DNA of 31,664 nt, taken from Rickettsia typhi (GTDB lineage Bacteria; Pseudomonadota; Alphaproteobacteria; Rickettsiales; UBA1997). The position numbers and the translations under genes are program-made. A model generated the notes under the pieces. It did no database searches, was not told where the DNA came from, and was given only the letters and a program-made list of their open reading frames with translations. Position 1 is the first letter of the stretch; every line of letters begins with the position of its first letter. Below are positions 31,448-31,664 of this stretch, one piece after another. Location of the stretch: positions 1 to 31,664 of the forward strand of contig CAMCFD010000005.1 of the NCBI GenBank assembly GCA_945874115.1, given 5' to 3'.

Positions 31448-31664
31448 ATGCCAATTGAAATTTTAATGCCCGCGCTTTCTCCAACTATGAAAGAGGGAAA
31501 TTTAGCGAAATGGGTGAAAAAAGAAGGTGACAGAATCAAGGCTGGAGAAGTGATTGCTGAGATTGAAACCGACAAAGCTACGATGGAAGTTGAAGCGGTT
31601 GACGAAGGAATTTTAGCAAGAATTCTCGTTAAAGAAGGCACCGAAAATGTTGCCGTGAACAGCG
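31448..31664 (+). CDS. pdhC: Pyruvate dehydrogenase complex subunit with lipoyl domain, partial
   Basis: Only the first 72 codons are in the window; the gene runs off the right edge. They encode a biotinyl/lipoyl domain: M-P-A-L-S-P-T-M-K-E-G-N-L at residues 7-19 and the lipoylation site E-T-D-K-A-T-M-E-V-E at 40-49, with K43 as the modified lysine. The L-S-P-T-M form is that of the pyruvate, not the 2-oxoglutarate, complex. The likely product is dihydrolipoamide acetyltransferase (E2). In many alphaproteobacteria the E1-beta subunit PdhB also starts with such a domain, and the visible part cannot separate the two. Confidence 0.85.
   Translation, partial: MPIEILMPALSPTMKEGNLAKWVKKEGDRIKAGEVIAEIETDKATMEVEAVDEGILARILVKEGTENVAVNS

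Overview
The window looks like a chromosomal segment of an AT-rich alphaproteobacterium, most likely a host-associated member of the Rickettsiales or a neighbouring order. This placement is an inference. It rests on the low GC content, the alphaproteobacterial character of the 2-oxoglutarate dehydrogenase, EnvZ-type kinase, YejE and PDH lipoyl-domain sequences, an isoleucyl-tRNA synthetase tail of the long eukaryote-like type, and two large ankyrin-repeat genes. No insertion sequence, phage gene, CRISPR array or rRNA was seen.

Layout: (1) 97-891, lgt on the plus strand, convergent with two minus-strand ankyrin-repeat genes (962-4021, 1019 aa, with coiled coil and several internal duplications; 4311-5171, 286 aa). 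(2) 5455-9716, minus strand: the TCA-cycle genes sucA and sucB. (3) 9884-9959, an elongator tRNA-Met(CAU). (4) 10077-15634, minus strand, a tightly packed set in transcription order: pstB, a UDP-xylose synthase (uxs), a GT61/DUF563 glycosyltransferase, UDP-glucose dehydrogenase (ugd), a detached 3' piece of ileS, and rph. (5) 15756-17534, plus strand: an EnvZ-like orphan sensor kinase and a TatB-like gene, closed by a short terminator. (6) 17693-30081, plus strand: a small lipoprotein gene, tRNA-Trp, secE, nusG, rplK, rplA, rplJ, rplL, rpoB and rpoC, the classical transcription/translation cluster, closed by a 13-bp rho-independent terminator. (7) 30303-31664: a lone yejE-type ABC permease and the first 72 codons of a PDH-complex subunit with an N-terminal lipoyl domain (pdhC or pdhB).

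The parts most worth a second look are: the sugar-nucleotide cassette, which encodes UDP-Glc to UDP-GlcA to UDP-Xyl plus a family-61 glycosyltransferase; the intact but headless ileS fragment behind it; the back-to-back promoters between an orphan pstB and an orphan sensor kinase; the repetitive 1019-aa ankyrin protein; and a recurring promoter form, TTGCA(A/T)-N16/17-TAAAAT or close variants, seen at about seven sites. The core genes (rpoBC operon, TCA genes) look ordinary and intact.
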